Source: an uncultured Clostridia bacterium (GTDB taxonomy: Bacteria; Bacillota; Clostridia; TANB77; CAG-508). Taken from it: a DNA stretch of 55,370 bases. The stretch is from NCBI GenBank assembly GCA_944386675.1, contig CALXBY010000008.1, positions 1-55,370 of the forward strand, given 5' to 3'. The position numbers and the translations under genes were made by a program. Of this stretch, positions 15,834 through 25,575 are shown in pieces (position 1 is the first letter of the stretch; each line of letters opens with the position of its first letter). The notes beneath the pieces are model-generated. The model made no database searches. It saw only the letters and a program-made list of their open reading frames with translations, and was not told where the DNA came from.

Positions 15834-16577
15834 TTATTTTTCATATTCTACTTTCACTAAGTATAATCCTTGAGGTGGTAATGTTTTTCCTGCATTTTCT
15901 CTTTTTTTAGATTGTATTATATTTTTTACTTCTTTAGGCTCTATTTTTCCTAGTCCTACTTCAACAAGTGTTCCTGAAATAATTCTTACCATATTATATA
16001 AGAAACCATTTCCTGTCAATTCAATATATATTTTTTCATTTCCCGCGTCAATTACTTCAGCTTTATATATTGTTCTTACACTACTTTTACTACTTGTTCC
16101 ACTTGCTTTAAAGGCCTTAAAATCATGTTCACCTTCGAAATACTTAACTGCTTCTTTCATTTTTTCTATATCTAATTTCATTGGTATATGTGTTTCTAAA
16201 TTTCTATAAATTGCCGTTCCATATTTTGAATTATTAATTATATATCTATATGTTTTTTTCTTGCAACTTAATCGACTATGAAATCTCTCTTCAACTTCCT
16301 CTGCCGATTTGATAACAATAGACTTCTTTAAGTTTGAATTTAGTGCTATTGGTATTTTTTCTATTGGAATATTAGAATTTGTTTTAAAATTTGCTACTTG
16401 CCCAATAGCATGTACTCCCGCATCTGTTCTGCCAGAAGCATTTAAATCTACTTTTTCGCCAGTTATTCTTTCTATTGCTTTCTCAATTTCTCCTTGAATA
16501 TTTAATTTATTGGGTTGTTTTTGCCAACCATTAAATTCTTTACCATCATATTCTATTACTAATTTAATATTTCTCAT
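15834..16577 (-). CDS. truA: tRNA pseudouridine(38-40) synthase
   Basis: Isomerises uridines 38-40 in the anticodon arm of many tRNAs. 247 residues, normal for TruA. The catalytic Asp52 is in NASGRTDAGVHA, and other family motifs are EYDGKEFNGWQ at 9-19, HSRLSCKKKTYRY and GNGFLYNMVRI near 188-198. Its ATG overlaps the cdaA stop in TAATG, so the two are translationally coupled. Confidence 0.96.
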   Translation of the reverse strand: MRNIKLVIEYDGKEFNGWQKQPNKLNIQGEIEKAIERITGEKVDLNASGRTDAGVHAIGQVANFKTNSNIPIEKIPIALNSNLKKSIVIKSAEEVEERFHSRLSCKKKTYRYIINNSKYGTAIYRNLETHIPMKLDIEKMKEAVKYFEGEHDFKAFKASGTSSKSSVRTIYKAEVIDAGNEKIYIELTGNGFLYNMVRIISGTLVEVGLGKIEPKEVKNIIQSKKRENAGKTLPPQGLYLVKVEYEK

Positions 16578-17524
16578 TATGTTTTCCCTTCTACTTTCTC
16601 AGTAGCTTCTGCTTCTCTTTTTTCTTTACGTAATTTTTCTCTTATTGCTTTTAATTTATTTCTTCTTTCCTTTTTTTCAACTGCAAATCTTTTAGTTACA
16701 ACATTACTAATTAATATCTTTTTTAATGCCTCTTCTCCAACATCTGCAATTAATGTACCATCTTTTGCAATAGAAATCTTTCCGGTCTCTTCTGAAACAA
16801 CTACTACAATACTATCAGATTCTTTAGATATTCCAATTGCTGCTCTATGTCTTGTTCCTAATTCTTTTGCTATATCATTATCGTCTGCAAGTGGTAATAC
16901 ACAAGCTGCGGCAGCAATTTTATTTCCTGATATAACAACAGCTCCATCATGTAATGGGGTTTTAGGCTCAAAAATATTTACTAATAACTGTGGAGATACT
17001 TCCGCATTCATTGGTATTCCACCAGAAATAATATCTTGTATTTTTATATCTCTTTCTATTACAATTAAAGCTCCTGTTTTACTTTTAGATAGTTCGACCG
17101 CTGCTATTACAATTTTGTAAATATCTTCTTTTGTTTTTGTTGCTAAATCCTTATCTATTCCGAAAAATTTTGTAAATTTATTCGTACCTAATTGTTCTAA
17201 TCCTCTTCTTAATTCTGGCTGGAATATAACAATTATAGCAATTACTCCTAAATTCATAATTCCTGTTAAAATCCAATTTAATATCTGCAAGTTAAATAAT
17301 CCACTAAGCCATGTAATAATAATTAGTAGTACAATTCCTTTTATTAATTGCCATGCTCTAGAACCTTTTACTATTTTTAAAAATGAGTATATTAAAAATA
17401 TTACAATTGCTAAATCTATCAATAAAGTAATTAACTCAAATGGATTTTCTTGTAATGATTTAATATATCCAATAATATTATCTGTATAGAAATTTTCCCA
17501 ATTCATTCCAAAATCAATTATCAT
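16577..17524 (-). CDS. cdaA: Diadenylate cyclase CdaA
   Basis: Makes cyclic di-AMP from two ATP. 315 residues: three membrane segments in the first 100, then the DAC domain with the DGA motif at 193-195 (LHDGAVVISG) and RHR at 225-227 (LGTRHRAAIG). The C-terminal 45 residues are a highly basic helix (KKERRNKLKAIREKLRK), longer than in Bacillus CdaA. The usual operon partners cdaR and glmM are missing here; instead truA follows with overlap, and a 52-residue membrane ORF precedes it. Start supported by AGAGGT. Confidence 0.95.
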   Translation of the reverse strand: MIIDFGMNWENFYTDNIIGYIKSLQENPFELITLLIDLAIVIFLIYSFLKIVKGSRAWQLIKGIVLLIIITWLSGLFNLQILNWILTGIMNLGVIAIIVIFQPELRRGLEQLGTNKFTKFFGIDKDLATKTKEDIYKIVIAAVELSKSKTGALIVIERDIKIQDIISGGIPMNAEVSPQLLVNIFEPKTPLHDGAVVISGNKIAAAACVLPLADDNDIAKELGTRHRAAIGISKESDSIVVVVSEETGKISIAKDGTLIADVGEEALKKILISNVVTKRFAVEKKERRNKLKAIREKLRKEKREAEATEKVEGKT

Positions 17525-17543
17525 ATTTTTACCTCTTTTTTTA

Positions 17544-17702
17544 CTATATCATTAGTGAATATATTAATGTTGATGCTGTTGCAAGTACCATTAATAATGC
17601 TAAAATCCCAGCCATTACTTTTACAAAAATTTGTCCTTTATCATAACCTTTCGTTTTTTTAACTTTTTCTTTTTGATTATTTATTTTCTTTTCCTTTTTC
17701 AT
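17544..17702 (-). CDS. Small single-pass membrane protein upstream of cdaA
   Basis: A 52-residue ORF ending 19 bases before the cdaA start. Lysine-rich N-terminus (MKKEKKINNQKEKVKKTKG) then one hydrophobic segment (IFVKVMAGILALLMVLATA) to the end. Size and layout resemble DUF4044 proteins of low-GC Gram-positives; this is a tentative match. AAAGGA lies upstream at a slightly long distance, and a GTG three codons earlier is possible. Likely co-transcribed with cdaA and truA. Confidence 0.6.
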   Translation of the reverse strand: MKKEKKINNQKEKVKKTKGYDKGQIFVKVMAGILALLMVLATASTLIYSLMI

Positions 17703-17859
17703 TTTATTCACATTCCTTTCCAAAACATAAATTTCACTAGATTTTTATATTATATCATATAAAAAATTTTTTTCAATTTTGTATGATTCTTTTTCCTTAT
17801 CCAGTTATCATTATATCACAATTAACATAATATATCAATCATTTTATTTAATTAGTATT

Positions 17860-19165
17860 CTATTCCATTATTTCTAATATCATTCTTGGCTTTTCTATTT
17901 CTTTCTCACTAATTTCTATAACTTCTTTTAACTTATATTTTGCTTCTTTTAATTTTTCTTCTGAATTTGCATATATAGTTGCCATTATTTCTTGATTTTG
18001 AACATATTCAGAAACTTTTTTATTTAAAACAATTCCTACTGCATTATCAATTGAATCTTCTTTTCTTATTCTTCCCGCTCCTAAGCCACATACAATTTTT
18101 CCAATTTTCTTAGCATTCATATTTTGAATATATCCTGCTTTGTCACTATATACATTTTCTATATATTTTGCTTTTGGAAACTTAGCTGTATCTTCAATGT
18201 ATGATATATCTCCGCCTTGATTTTCTACTAATTGCAAGAATTTTTCATACCCTTTACCATTTTCTATGTTTCCTAACATTTTTAGTTTATTTTGCTCTAT
18301 ATCATTTCCTTTTCCAGCAAGTTTCATCATATATGCGCCTAATTCTAATACGACCTCTTTTAAATCCTCAGGCATATCTCCTTTTAAAAAGTTAATTGCT
18401 TCTATAACTTCTAAAGAATTTCCTATTGCATATCCTAATGGTTCATCCATATTTGTAAGTACACATACTGTTTCTTTATCAGCTAATCTACCTATTTCAA
18501 TCATTTCTTTTGCTAATTCTTCTGCTTGCTCTTTTGAATTCATAAAAGCACCTGCTCCGGCAAGTAACATCTAGTACAATCTTTTGAGCTCCACTTGCTA
18601 TTTTTTTGCTCATAATACTTGATGCTATTAAAGGTATATTTTCTACGCAAGAAATACTATCTCTTAAGCTATAGATTTTTTTATCTGCTGGTGCTAAATT
18701 TAAAGTTTGTGATATCATGCTGATACCCACGTTTTCCACATTCTTTATAAAATTGTGGATATCAATTCCTGTTACATACCCTGGTATAGATTCTAATTTA
18801 TCTACTGTTCCTCCAGTAAATCCTAATCCTCTACCAGACATTTTCGCTACTGGTATTCCTAAAGATGCAACAAGAGGTAACAAGATTAATGATACTTTAT
18901 CACCAACACCTCCTGTAGAATGTTTATCTACAATTATTTCATGTAGAGCAGATAAATCTAGTTTCTCTCCTGAGTTTGCCATTGCAATTGTTAAGTTTGT
19001 TATCTCTTCTTTGGTCATTCCATTTAGAAAAATTGCCATAATTAATGCTGCTGCCTGATAATCAGCTATTTTATCAGATGTATATCCTTCTATAAAAAAA
19101 TTTATTTCTTCTTTCGACAATTCCTTTTTGTCTCTCTTTTTCTCTATGATTTCTAAAATATTCAT
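17860..19165 (-). CDS. pdp: Pyrimidine-nucleoside phosphorylase, split by +1 shift at CGG
   Basis: Cleaves pyrimidine nucleosides with phosphate to the base and (deoxy)ribose-1-phosphate. The N-terminal part (codons 1-202, with DKHSTGGVGDKVSLILLPL and MSGRGLGFTGGTVDKLES motifs) and the C-terminal part (GAGAFMNSKEQAEELAKEM onward, ending in EKPRMILEIME) are in different frames. Zero-frame codon 203 is CGG at 18559-18557. Skipping its C gives DVTC-GAGAFM, which matches the family's DVKxGxGAFM, and a total of 434 residues, the normal length. Without the shift the protein would end 20 codons later with nonsense. Either a frameshifted (dead) gene, a sequence error, or programmed +1 decoding; the shared CGG with comEC and cwlD favours the last. 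Confidence 0.85.
18556..18562 (-). other. CGG +1 shift site in pdp
   Basis: Zero frame reads TGC CGG AGC; the conserved protein requires TGC (C) GGA GCA. The P-site codon is TGC and the glycine codon gained is GGA. Confidence 0.7.
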
Positions 19166-19215
19166 ATTTTTTGTCTCCTAAACCAATTTATTTATTATTA
19201 ATAAATTCACATCAT

Positions 19216-19851
19216 TTAAATAAAATTTTTAATAAAAGATTTTCTATGTAATGGGCATGGTCCATATTCTTTTAATGCTGCTATATGTTTCGCTGTTCCA
19301 TATCCCTTATGATTTATAAATCCATATTGTGGATAAATTTCATCCCATTCTTTCATAATTCTATCCCTTGTTACTTTTGCTATTATTGACGCAGCAGCTA
19401 TGTTATAACATTTTGCATCACCTTTTATAATAGAATCATATGGTATTCCTTTTGTATTAATATGTGTTAATGCATCTACTAATATCAAGTTTGGTTTCAC
19501 ATCTAATTCTTCTACTACCTTTGTTACGCCCTCTTTTGTTGCATTTAAAATATTGATGTCATCTATTACATCTTGTCCCATAATCGCAACAGAATAGCTA
19601 ATCGCTTCTTTCAAAATGATATCATACAATTTTTCTCTTTTCTTTTCTGAAACTTTTTTCGAATCATTAACACCTTCTATCATTGAATCTTTTGGCATAA
19701 TGACTCCTGCAACAACAACAGGACCAGCTAGTGGTCCTCTTCCTGCTTCATCTATTCCACAAATTAATTCAAATCCTTTATTATATAAATCTTTTTCTAT
19801 ACTTTTCAAGTTTGTTAGTCTTTCTAATTCTTTTTCTTTTATTGTCTCCAC
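19216..19851 (-). CDS. rnhB: Ribonuclease HII
   Basis: Removes single ribonucleotides and RNA primers from DNA-RNA hybrids. The catalytic pair Asp34-Glu35 is in ICGIDEAGRGPLAGP; further motifs are NDSKKVSEKKRE, LVDALTH and NIAAASIIAKVTRDRIM. 211 residues. The first codon is GTG with only a weak AAAGAAG site before it, so the N-terminal dozen residues are less certain than the rest. It is separated from pdp by about 50 bases and probably shares its transcript. Confidence 0.95.
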   Translation of the reverse strand: METIKEKELERLTNLKSIEKDLYNKGFELICGIDEAGRGPLAGPVVVAGVIMPKDSMIEGVNDSKKVSEKKREKLYDIILKEAISYSVAIMGQDVIDDINILNATKEGVTKVVEELDVKPNLILVDALTHINTKGIPYDSIIKGDAKCYNIAAASIIAKVTRDRIMKEWDEIYPQYGFINHKGYGTAKHIAALKEYGPCPLHRKSFIKNFI

Positions 19852-19895
19852 ACTTCTTTCGTTATTTTTCTTATTTCTTTTATTTATTTCTATTC

Positions 19896-20426
19896 TTATA
19901 GTTCTATATTTTCTATATCTGTTAAAGAATGATTTCCATTATAGCCTTGTGTATGATAAATTTCAGCTGTTGCATTTTCCAAATCATATACAATAACATA
20001 CCAACCCTCTTCATCATTTGATTCAACATCATGTATTCCCATATTTTCTATATTCTTTGTTGAAACAATATATACTTTTCCAGCTTCTATATCCTCATTT
20101 GATACCCCTGCACTTTTAACTGCATTTATTTGATTTTGGTCTGTAACATCTTGCACATTGGTGCCTTTTTCTTCACCACTTAAATATGTTTTTGCAGCTT
20201 CATAAGTTCGTCCATCCGGATTAACGCCTAACTCAAAACTTGCATCTTCAATATACTCTTTTGCTTTTGTTTGTATTAATAACATATTTGTTTTAAGTCC
20301 TTCTAAATTAGCTCTTTTTATTGAATCACTTCCTGAATATATAGTTATTCCTGCTAAAATTAATAAAACAATTATTGTTATAGTTAATGCCATCAATGTT
20401 ACACCTTTTTCTTTTTTATTTATCAT
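19896..20426 (-). CDS. Orphan type IV pilin-like protein
   Basis: 176 residues with a prepilin leader: short basic MINKKEKG, cleavage after Gly8, then VTLMALTITIIVLLILAGITIYS as the hydrophobic stalk. The Glu at +5 typical of pilins is replaced by Ala, as is common in a clostridial group of lone pilin-like proteins. The outer domain is acidic with no cysteine. No pilus assembly genes (ATPase, PilC-type protein, prepilin peptidase) are near, so the assembly machine would have to be elsewhere. Confidence 0.75.
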   Translation of the reverse strand: MINKKEKGVTLMALTITIIVLLILAGITIYSGSDSIKRANLEGLKTNMLLIQTKAKEYIEDASFELGVNPDGRTYEAAKTYLSGEEKGTNVQDVTDQNQINAVKSAGVSNEDIEAGKVYIVSTKNIENMGIHDVESNDEEGWYVIVYDLENATAEIYHTQGYNGNHSLTDIENIEL

Positions 20427-20688
20427 ATCTGTTTCCCACCTTTTATAATATTATAAATCATTTGTATATTTTCATTCTTCAATTTTTTATATTATATCTT
20501 TTTATAATCTTTTTTTCAATAAATTTCTATTGAAAAACTTTTTTATTCTAAAAAAATTGTCATTTCATTTTACCCCTTATAGACATTTTTTTACTATAAA
20601 AAATCCTATTTCTTTCACAAAAAATTCACAAATCTATTGTATTATATAACCATAATAGGTTAATATATATTATATGGAGGTAATTTAA

Positions 20689-21963
20689 ATGGAAAATAAT
20701 AATCAAGAAAATGAAACAAATAAAACAAATGAGGCAAAATTCAAAACGGTTTCAAATCCAGGTACATATAAAGCGGTTTATGAAATTGATGACAAACCAA
20801 AAAAGAAAACTCATTTTGGAAGAACTATCTTACTTCCGTTTTTTAGTGGTGTAGTTGGTTGTGCAGTCGTTATTGGTACTTGTTTTACAGTACCATCTAT
20901 CAGAAATTCTTTATTAGGTAATGACTCTACTTCTTCAAATACTTCTTCTAGTTCTCAAGTAACAGGACTAGTTGATCAAGTTTCTTTATCTAATTATTCT
21001 GATACAGCTGTTTATGCCGCTAACAAAATTTTACCGTCAATTGTTGGTATTAAAATCGAATATAATGTTACATCTATGTTTTCAATCTTCGGTGGCAATC
21101 AAACTTCAACAGCTACAGCAACAGGTTCAGGAATTATTATTAGTGAAGATGGTTACATTTTAACAAATAACCATGTTGTTTCTTCAAGTGAATCTGAATC
21201 TTACTATCAAGTATCACAGGCAACAAAAGTTACCGTTACTTTATTCGATGATGATACAGAATATGAAGCTAAAATCGTAGGTACTGATGAAGAAACAGAC
21301 TTAGCTGTTATAAAAATCGATAAAACTGGTTTAACAAAAGCAGAATTTGCTGATTCTGATTCTATAAAGGTAGGCGAATTTGCAATGGCTGTTGGTAGTC
21401 CTCTAGGTCTACAAAGTTCTGTTACTTGTGGTATCGTAAGTGCTGTTAATAGAGAAGTTACTGATACAGATGGTAAAACATATACTTTAATTCAAACTGA
21501 TGCTGCTATCAATGCTGGAAATAGTGGTGGTGCTTTAGTAAATAGTGAAGGAAAAGTTATTGGTGTAAATACATTAAAATTAACTGGTGAAGATGTTGAA
21601 GGTATGGGATTTGCTATTCCAATCAATTCTACGACAGATATTTCTTCTCAATTAATAGAATTTAGCAAAGTAAGAAGACCTTATATTGGAATTACTGGTA
21701 TGGATTTAGATTCTGAAACTGCCAAGAAAAATAACCTTGTAGAAGGAATCTATGTTAAAGATGTAGAAACTTTCTCAGCAGCAGAAAAAGCAGGTATAAA
21801 AATCGGTGATGTCATTATTAAAGCTGATGGAAAAGATATCAAAACAATGGATGAATTAACTGAAATTAAAAATTCACATAGCATAGGTGATGAAATGAAA
21901 ATCACTGTAAATAGAGATGGAGAAGAAAAAGAATTAACTTTAACATTGGGAGAACAACCTTAA
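20689..21963 (+). CDS. htrA: HtrA/DegP-type membrane-anchored serine protease
   Basis: Quality-control protease on the outside of the membrane. Cytoplasmic N-terminus of about 45 residues, one membrane segment at about 47-68, a Ser/Thr-rich linker, then a trypsin-like domain with catalytic His162 (LTNNHVVS), Asp204 (ETDLAVIKI) and Ser279 (NAGNSGGALV), and one PDZ domain at about 330-415 (PYIGITGMD; AGIKIGDVIIKADGKDI). 424 residues. GGAGG lies before the ATG at 20689. The 260 bases upstream are AT-rich and presumably hold the promoter, which I could not fix. Confidence 0.95.
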   Translation: MENNNQENETNKTNEAKFKTVSNPGTYKAVYEIDDKPKKKTHFGRTILLPFFSGVVGCAVVIGTCFTVPSIRNSLLGNDSTSSNTSSSSQVTGLVDQVSLSNYSDTAVYAANKILPSIVGIKIEYNVTSMFSIFGGNQTSTATATGSGIIISEDGYILTNNHVVSSSESESYYQVSQATKVTVTLFDDDTEYEAKIVGTDEETDLAVIKIDKTGLTKAEFADSDSIKVGEFAMAVGSPLGLQSSVTCGIVSAVNREVTDTDGKTYTLIQTDAAINAGNSGGALVNSEGKVIGVNTLKLTGEDVEGMGFAIPINSTTDISSQLIEFSKVRRPYIGITGMDLDSETAKKNNLVEGIYVKDVETFSAAEKAGIKIGDVIIKADGKDIKTMDELTEIKNSHSIGDEMKITVNRDGEEKELTLTLGEQP

Positions 21964-21990
21964 CTTATAAGAAACTATTAAAAATATCAT

Positions 21991-22019
21991 AAAGCTTGGA
22001 ATAAAAACTTCCAAGCTTT
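21991..22019 (+). terminator. htrA terminator
   Basis: AAAGCTTGGAA and TTCCAAGCTTT, seven-base loop, followed by TCTATTTTTATTTT. Confidence 0.85.
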
Positions 22020-22156
22020 TCTATTTTTATTTTCAATTTCTAACTACTTTTCACTTTCAGTTCACACAATGGACAAAATTCCATATTATAATACAAACAT
22101 AATCAGTAAGACATTACTGATTGAAATAAAAAAACATCCCCTTTTATTTTCAAAAA

Positions 22157-22176
22157 GAGAAGCTCTAGAGCTTCTC
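22157..22176. terminator. Palindromic terminator between convergent genes
   Basis: GAGAAGCTC and its perfect complement, with A5 before and CTTTTTATT after, so it can serve both strands. A second small palindrome TGTCCAATTGGACA follows at the stop of the next gene. Confidence 0.75.
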
Positions 22177-22199
22177 TCTTTTTATTGTCCAATTGGACA

Positions 22200-23057
22200 T
22201 CATATAATTACTAAATCCATTTCACTTGTTAAATTTTCATTTCCATAAGCATAAATAATATAAATTTTTCCATCCTTCATAAAAAATTCTTTTGAATTTT
22301 GAACCTTATACATTTCATCTTCAGGATTTCTTTCAAAGATGCTATATCCTAAAGATTTTAAAGCATCAACTTTTTGTTGTTCTACTGTAATCTCATTTTT
22401 TATTTTTGATTCCACATCTTCAACTTTTAATTGTTTGTTATTTAGCATATCTTCTAACGTTATTTCTTTATTATTTTTTAAATCATAATTATATGTTTGG
22501 ATGATGACTCTTTGTGCGCTAGCTGATTGCTTCAAATTTGATTTAATAATTAATGATAGTATATCATTTTCAATAGTCGCTTCATATTGAACAGAATAAA
22601 TTATATTTTGATTCTCTGTTTGTAAAACATCTTCTGCCTTTTTTTCAAATGTTTGCTTGATTTCCTCGTTATATGATTTTATTGTTTCATTATCTATATT
22701 TATATGTGGAATATTTAAATTTAAATCATAACTATTTTCTTTTGCTTCTTCCTTTGTATAGTACGTATATACAATATTTTGACTATCGTCATTTCGTTTT
22801 ATTTGCACACTTGTGTTATATTCTTCTAATTGATTTTGAAAAATATCATCAAAATTTGCTATCAATAATTGATAATCTACATCTGCTTGTGTTAAACTTG
22901 ATCCTCCAATTGTTATTAATCTATCTAGTTCATCACTTCCGAAATAAAATGATAGTGCTACAATCACTATAGCAATCAAGCACGTTATAATAGAAATTGT
23001 ATACACAATAACAGCTTTAACACTTGTCTTTTCCTTCTTTGGTAACATTACATTCAT
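22200..23057 (-). CDS. Membrane-anchored DUF3298-like protein
   Basis: 285 residues: short cytoplasmic basic start (PKKEKTSVK), one membrane segment at about 16-40, then an extracellular domain. The stretch YNYDLKNNKEITLEDMLNN and the end KDGKIYIIYAYGNENL resemble the DUF3298 domain found in RsiV and related lysozyme-sensing or cell-wall proteins. No sigma factor gene is next to it, so an anti-sigma role is unlikely from context. Function unknown. Confidence 0.62.
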   Translation of the reverse strand: MNVMLPKKEKTSVKAVIVYTISIITCLIAIVIVALSFYFGSDELDRLITIGGSSLTQADVDYQLLIANFDDIFQNQLEEYNTSVQIKRNDDSQNIVYTYYTKEEAKENSYDLNLNIPHINIDNETIKSYNEEIKQTFEKKAEDVLQTENQNIIYSVQYEATIENDILSLIIKSNLKQSASAQRVIIQTYNYDLKNNKEITLEDMLNNKQLKVEDVESKIKNEITVEQQKVDALKSLGYSIFERNPEDEMYKVQNSKEFFMKDGKIYIIYAYGNENLTSEMDLVII

Positions 23058-23137
23058 ATCTATACCTCTTATATGATATTCTTAAATTATTATATCATTT
23101 TCTAATAAATATTTCAACATGAATATTCTTAAATTTG

Positions 23138-23166
23138 TTGACTATTCATGGAATTTGGGGTATGAT
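23138..23166 (+). promoter_or_regulatory. clpE promoter
   Basis: TTGACT (23138-23143) and TATGAT (23161-23166), 17-base spacer. No CtsR box (GGTCAAA direct repeat) is visible nearby, although clpE is often under CtsR in other Firmicutes. Confidence 0.75.
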
Positions 23167-23205
23167 ATATATTGTATATTTACACAGAAATGAGGAGTTT
23201 AAAGT

Positions 23206-25566
23206 ATGTTATGTTCAGAATGTAATAAAAATCCAGCTATACTTTTTTATAAAAAAATTGAAAATGGAAAAGAATCATTAGAGGGGTATTGCTATGATTG
23301 TGCAAAAGCCAAAGGAATTAACCATAATGAGGTTTTATATAAACAAAATGAAATTTTGTCAAAAGATAATGTCAATCTTAATGATATGACAAAACAATTT
23401 GAAACAATTTTTAAAGATTTAGCTGAAAATATTAATTTAGAAGATATTGAAAATATAGATGGAGCCATTACTTTTGAAAATAGTAATGATGAAAGTGATG
23501 ATGGTAATTCCAAAATATCAGGTGCAGCCATTCCATTAAGTTCACTTTTTACAAATATGTTCAATAATTCAAATAATAACAATAATAACGATCCAGAAAT
23601 GCATAATGGTAGAAAAAAAGTAAAAGTAGAAAAAAAGAAAAATACAAAACAAAATAAAAAGAAAAAATTTCTAGATACTTATGGTACTAATTTAACAGCA
23701 AAAGCAAAAAATAATGAATTAGATATCGTTATTGGAAGAGATAATGAAATTAAAAGAATTATTCAAATATTAAATAGACGTTCTAAAAATAATCCTTGTT
23801 TAATTGGAGAACCTGGTGTTGGAAAAACTGCAATTGCTCAAGGACTAGCTATTAGAATTGCTAACCAAAACGTACCTGCTAAATTATTAAATAAAGAAGT
23901 TTATCTTTTAGATATGACAGCTGTTATTGCTGGAACACAGTTTAGAGGACAATTCGAATCTAGAATGAAAGGTATTATTGATGAATGTAAAGAATATGGC
24001 AATATTATTCTAGTCATTGATGAAATCCATAATATTATTGGTGCCGGTGATGGTGAACATTCTATGAATGCCGCTAACATCTTAAAGCCAGCACTTTCAA
24101 ATGGTGAAATTCAATTAATTGGTACTACTACATTAAAGGAATACAGAAAATATATCGAGAAAGATTCTGCTTTAGAAAGAAGATTCCAACAAGTTTTAGT
24201 AGAAGAACCTAATATTGATGATTCTATTGGTATTCTAGAAGGTATTAAAAAATATTATGAAGAATATCATAAAGTAAAAATTTCTTTAGATGTCATCAAA
24301 CAAGCTGTTATCATGTCTGAAAAATATATCCATGATAGATTTTTACCAGATAAAGCAATTGATATTTTAGATGAAGCTTGTTCAAGAATTAATTTGGAAA
24401 ACAAAGAACTATTCACTTTAGAAAAACTAAAACAAGAATTAGAACAAGTCCAAAGTGAAAAAGAAGAAGTCATTGCTGCTGATTCTACAGAAGATTACCA
24501 AAAGGCAGCTGATTTAAAAACACGTGAATGTCAACTAATTGAACAAATTGATAAATTAAATGAAACAATGAAACCAAGACAACTAACTGTACAAGATATT
24601 GCAAATGTCATTGAAAGTTGGACAAAAATACCTGTTAAAAAAATCACAGAAGCAGAAACACAGAAATTATTAAACTTAGAAACTAACCTTCATAAAAGAA
24701 TTATTGGTCAAGATGATGCTGTAAGTGCTGTAGCTAGAGCAATTCGTAGAAATAGAGCAGGTCTAAAATCAACAAAAAGACCACCTTCATTTATTTTTGT
24801 TGGTCCTACTGGTGTTGGTAAAACAGAACTTGCTAAAAGTTTGGCTTATGAAATGTTTGGTTCAGAAGATTCAATCATCAGAATTGATATGTCTGAATAC
24901 ATGGAAAGTCATTCTACTTCTAAATTAATTGGTGCGCCTCCAGGATATGTTGGTTATGATGATGCAGGACAATTAACAGAAAAAGTAAAAAGAAAACCAT
25001 ATTCAATTATTTTACTTGACGAAATAGAAAAAGCACATCCAGATGTCTTTAATATTTTATTACAAGTATTGGATGATGGAATCTTAACAGATAGTCAAGG
25101 AAATTCTGTAAGTTTCTCAAATACAATTATTATTATGACATCAAATGCCGGTTCTAATTTGAACAATAATTCTATTGGATTTGGAAATTCAATGATTAAT
25201 AAAAATAAGATTATGGATAGTCTAAAAGATGTATTTAGACCTGAATTTTTAAATAGAGTTGATGAAATTGTCACCTTTGATCCATTAACAAATGAACAAT
25301 TATTACAAATTGTTGATTTAATGTTAAATGATACAGTAAAAGCTTTATCAGATAAGGATATTAAAATGCATATTAGCAAATCTGCTAAAAACTATATCTT
25401 GGAAAAAGGAACAGATATAAAATTTGGCGCTAGACCACTAAGAAGAGCTATCCAAAGATATGTTGAAGATGAATTATCTGAAATGATTTTAAGACAACAA
25501 TTACTAGATGGACAAACTGTCAATATTGATTTTATAGGTGGAAATTTAAAATTTGAAGTTAAATAG
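23206..25566 (+). CDS. clpE: ClpE-type AAA+ unfoldase with N-terminal zinc finger
   Basis: An HSP100 ATPase that unfolds proteins for ClpP or for refolding. It starts with a four-cysteine zinc finger (Cys3, Cys6, Cys29, Cys32), the mark of ClpE, followed by a long low-complexity linker (Asn-rich 118-130, Lys-rich 138-155). First AAA+ module: Walker A GEPGVGKT at 201-208, Walker B LVIDEIHN. A UVR-like coiled middle region (EDYQKAADLKTRECQLIEQI) precedes the second module with Walker A GPTGVGKT at 533-540 and Walker B ILLDEIEKAHPDVF. 786 residues, longer than Bacillus ClpE (about 700), mainly through the linker. pgsA follows after nine bases. Confidence 0.93.
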   Translation: MLCSECNKNPAILFYKKIENGKESLEGYCYDCAKAKGINHNEVLYKQNEILSKDNVNLNDMTKQFETIFKDLAENINLEDIENIDGAITFENSNDESDDGNSKISGAAIPLSSLFTNMFNNSNNNNNNDPEMHNGRKKVKVEKKKNTKQNKKKKFLDTYGTNLTAKAKNNELDIVIGRDNEIKRIIQILNRRSKNNPCLIGEPGVGKTAIAQGLAIRIANQNVPAKLLNKEVYLLDMTAVIAGTQFRGQFESRMKGIIDECKEYGNIILVIDEIHNIIGAGDGEHSMNAANILKPALSNGEIQLIGTTTLKEYRKYIEKDSALERRFQQVLVEEPNIDDSIGILEGIKKYYEEYHKVKISLDVIKQAVIMSEKYIHDRFLPDKAIDILDEACSRINLENKELFTLEKLKQELEQVQSEKEEVIAADSTEDYQKAADLKTRECQLIEQIDKLNETMKPRQLTVQDIANVIESWTKIPVKKITEAETQKLLNLETNLHKRIIGQDDAVSAVARAIRRNRAGLKSTKRPPSFIFVGPTGVGKTELAKSLAYEMFGSEDSIIRIDMSEYMESHSTSKLIGAPPGYVGYDDAGQLTEKVKRKPYSIILLDEIEKAHPDVFNILLQVLDDGILTDSQGNSVSFSNTIIIMTSNAGSNLNNNSIGFGNSMINKNKIMDSLKDVFRPEFLNRVDEIVTFDPLTNEQLLQIVDLMLNDTVKALSDKDIKMHISKSAKNYILEKGTDIKFGARPLRRAIQRYVEDELSEMILRQQLLDGQTVNIDFIGGNLKFEVK

Positions 25567-25575
25567 GAGATTTTT

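Noticed and set aside
18497-19165. Treating the two halves of pdp (and of cwlD and comEC) as separate short genes
   Set aside because: Each half is one part of a single conserved protein; joined lengths and motifs match the families, and the downstream halves lack proper start signals.
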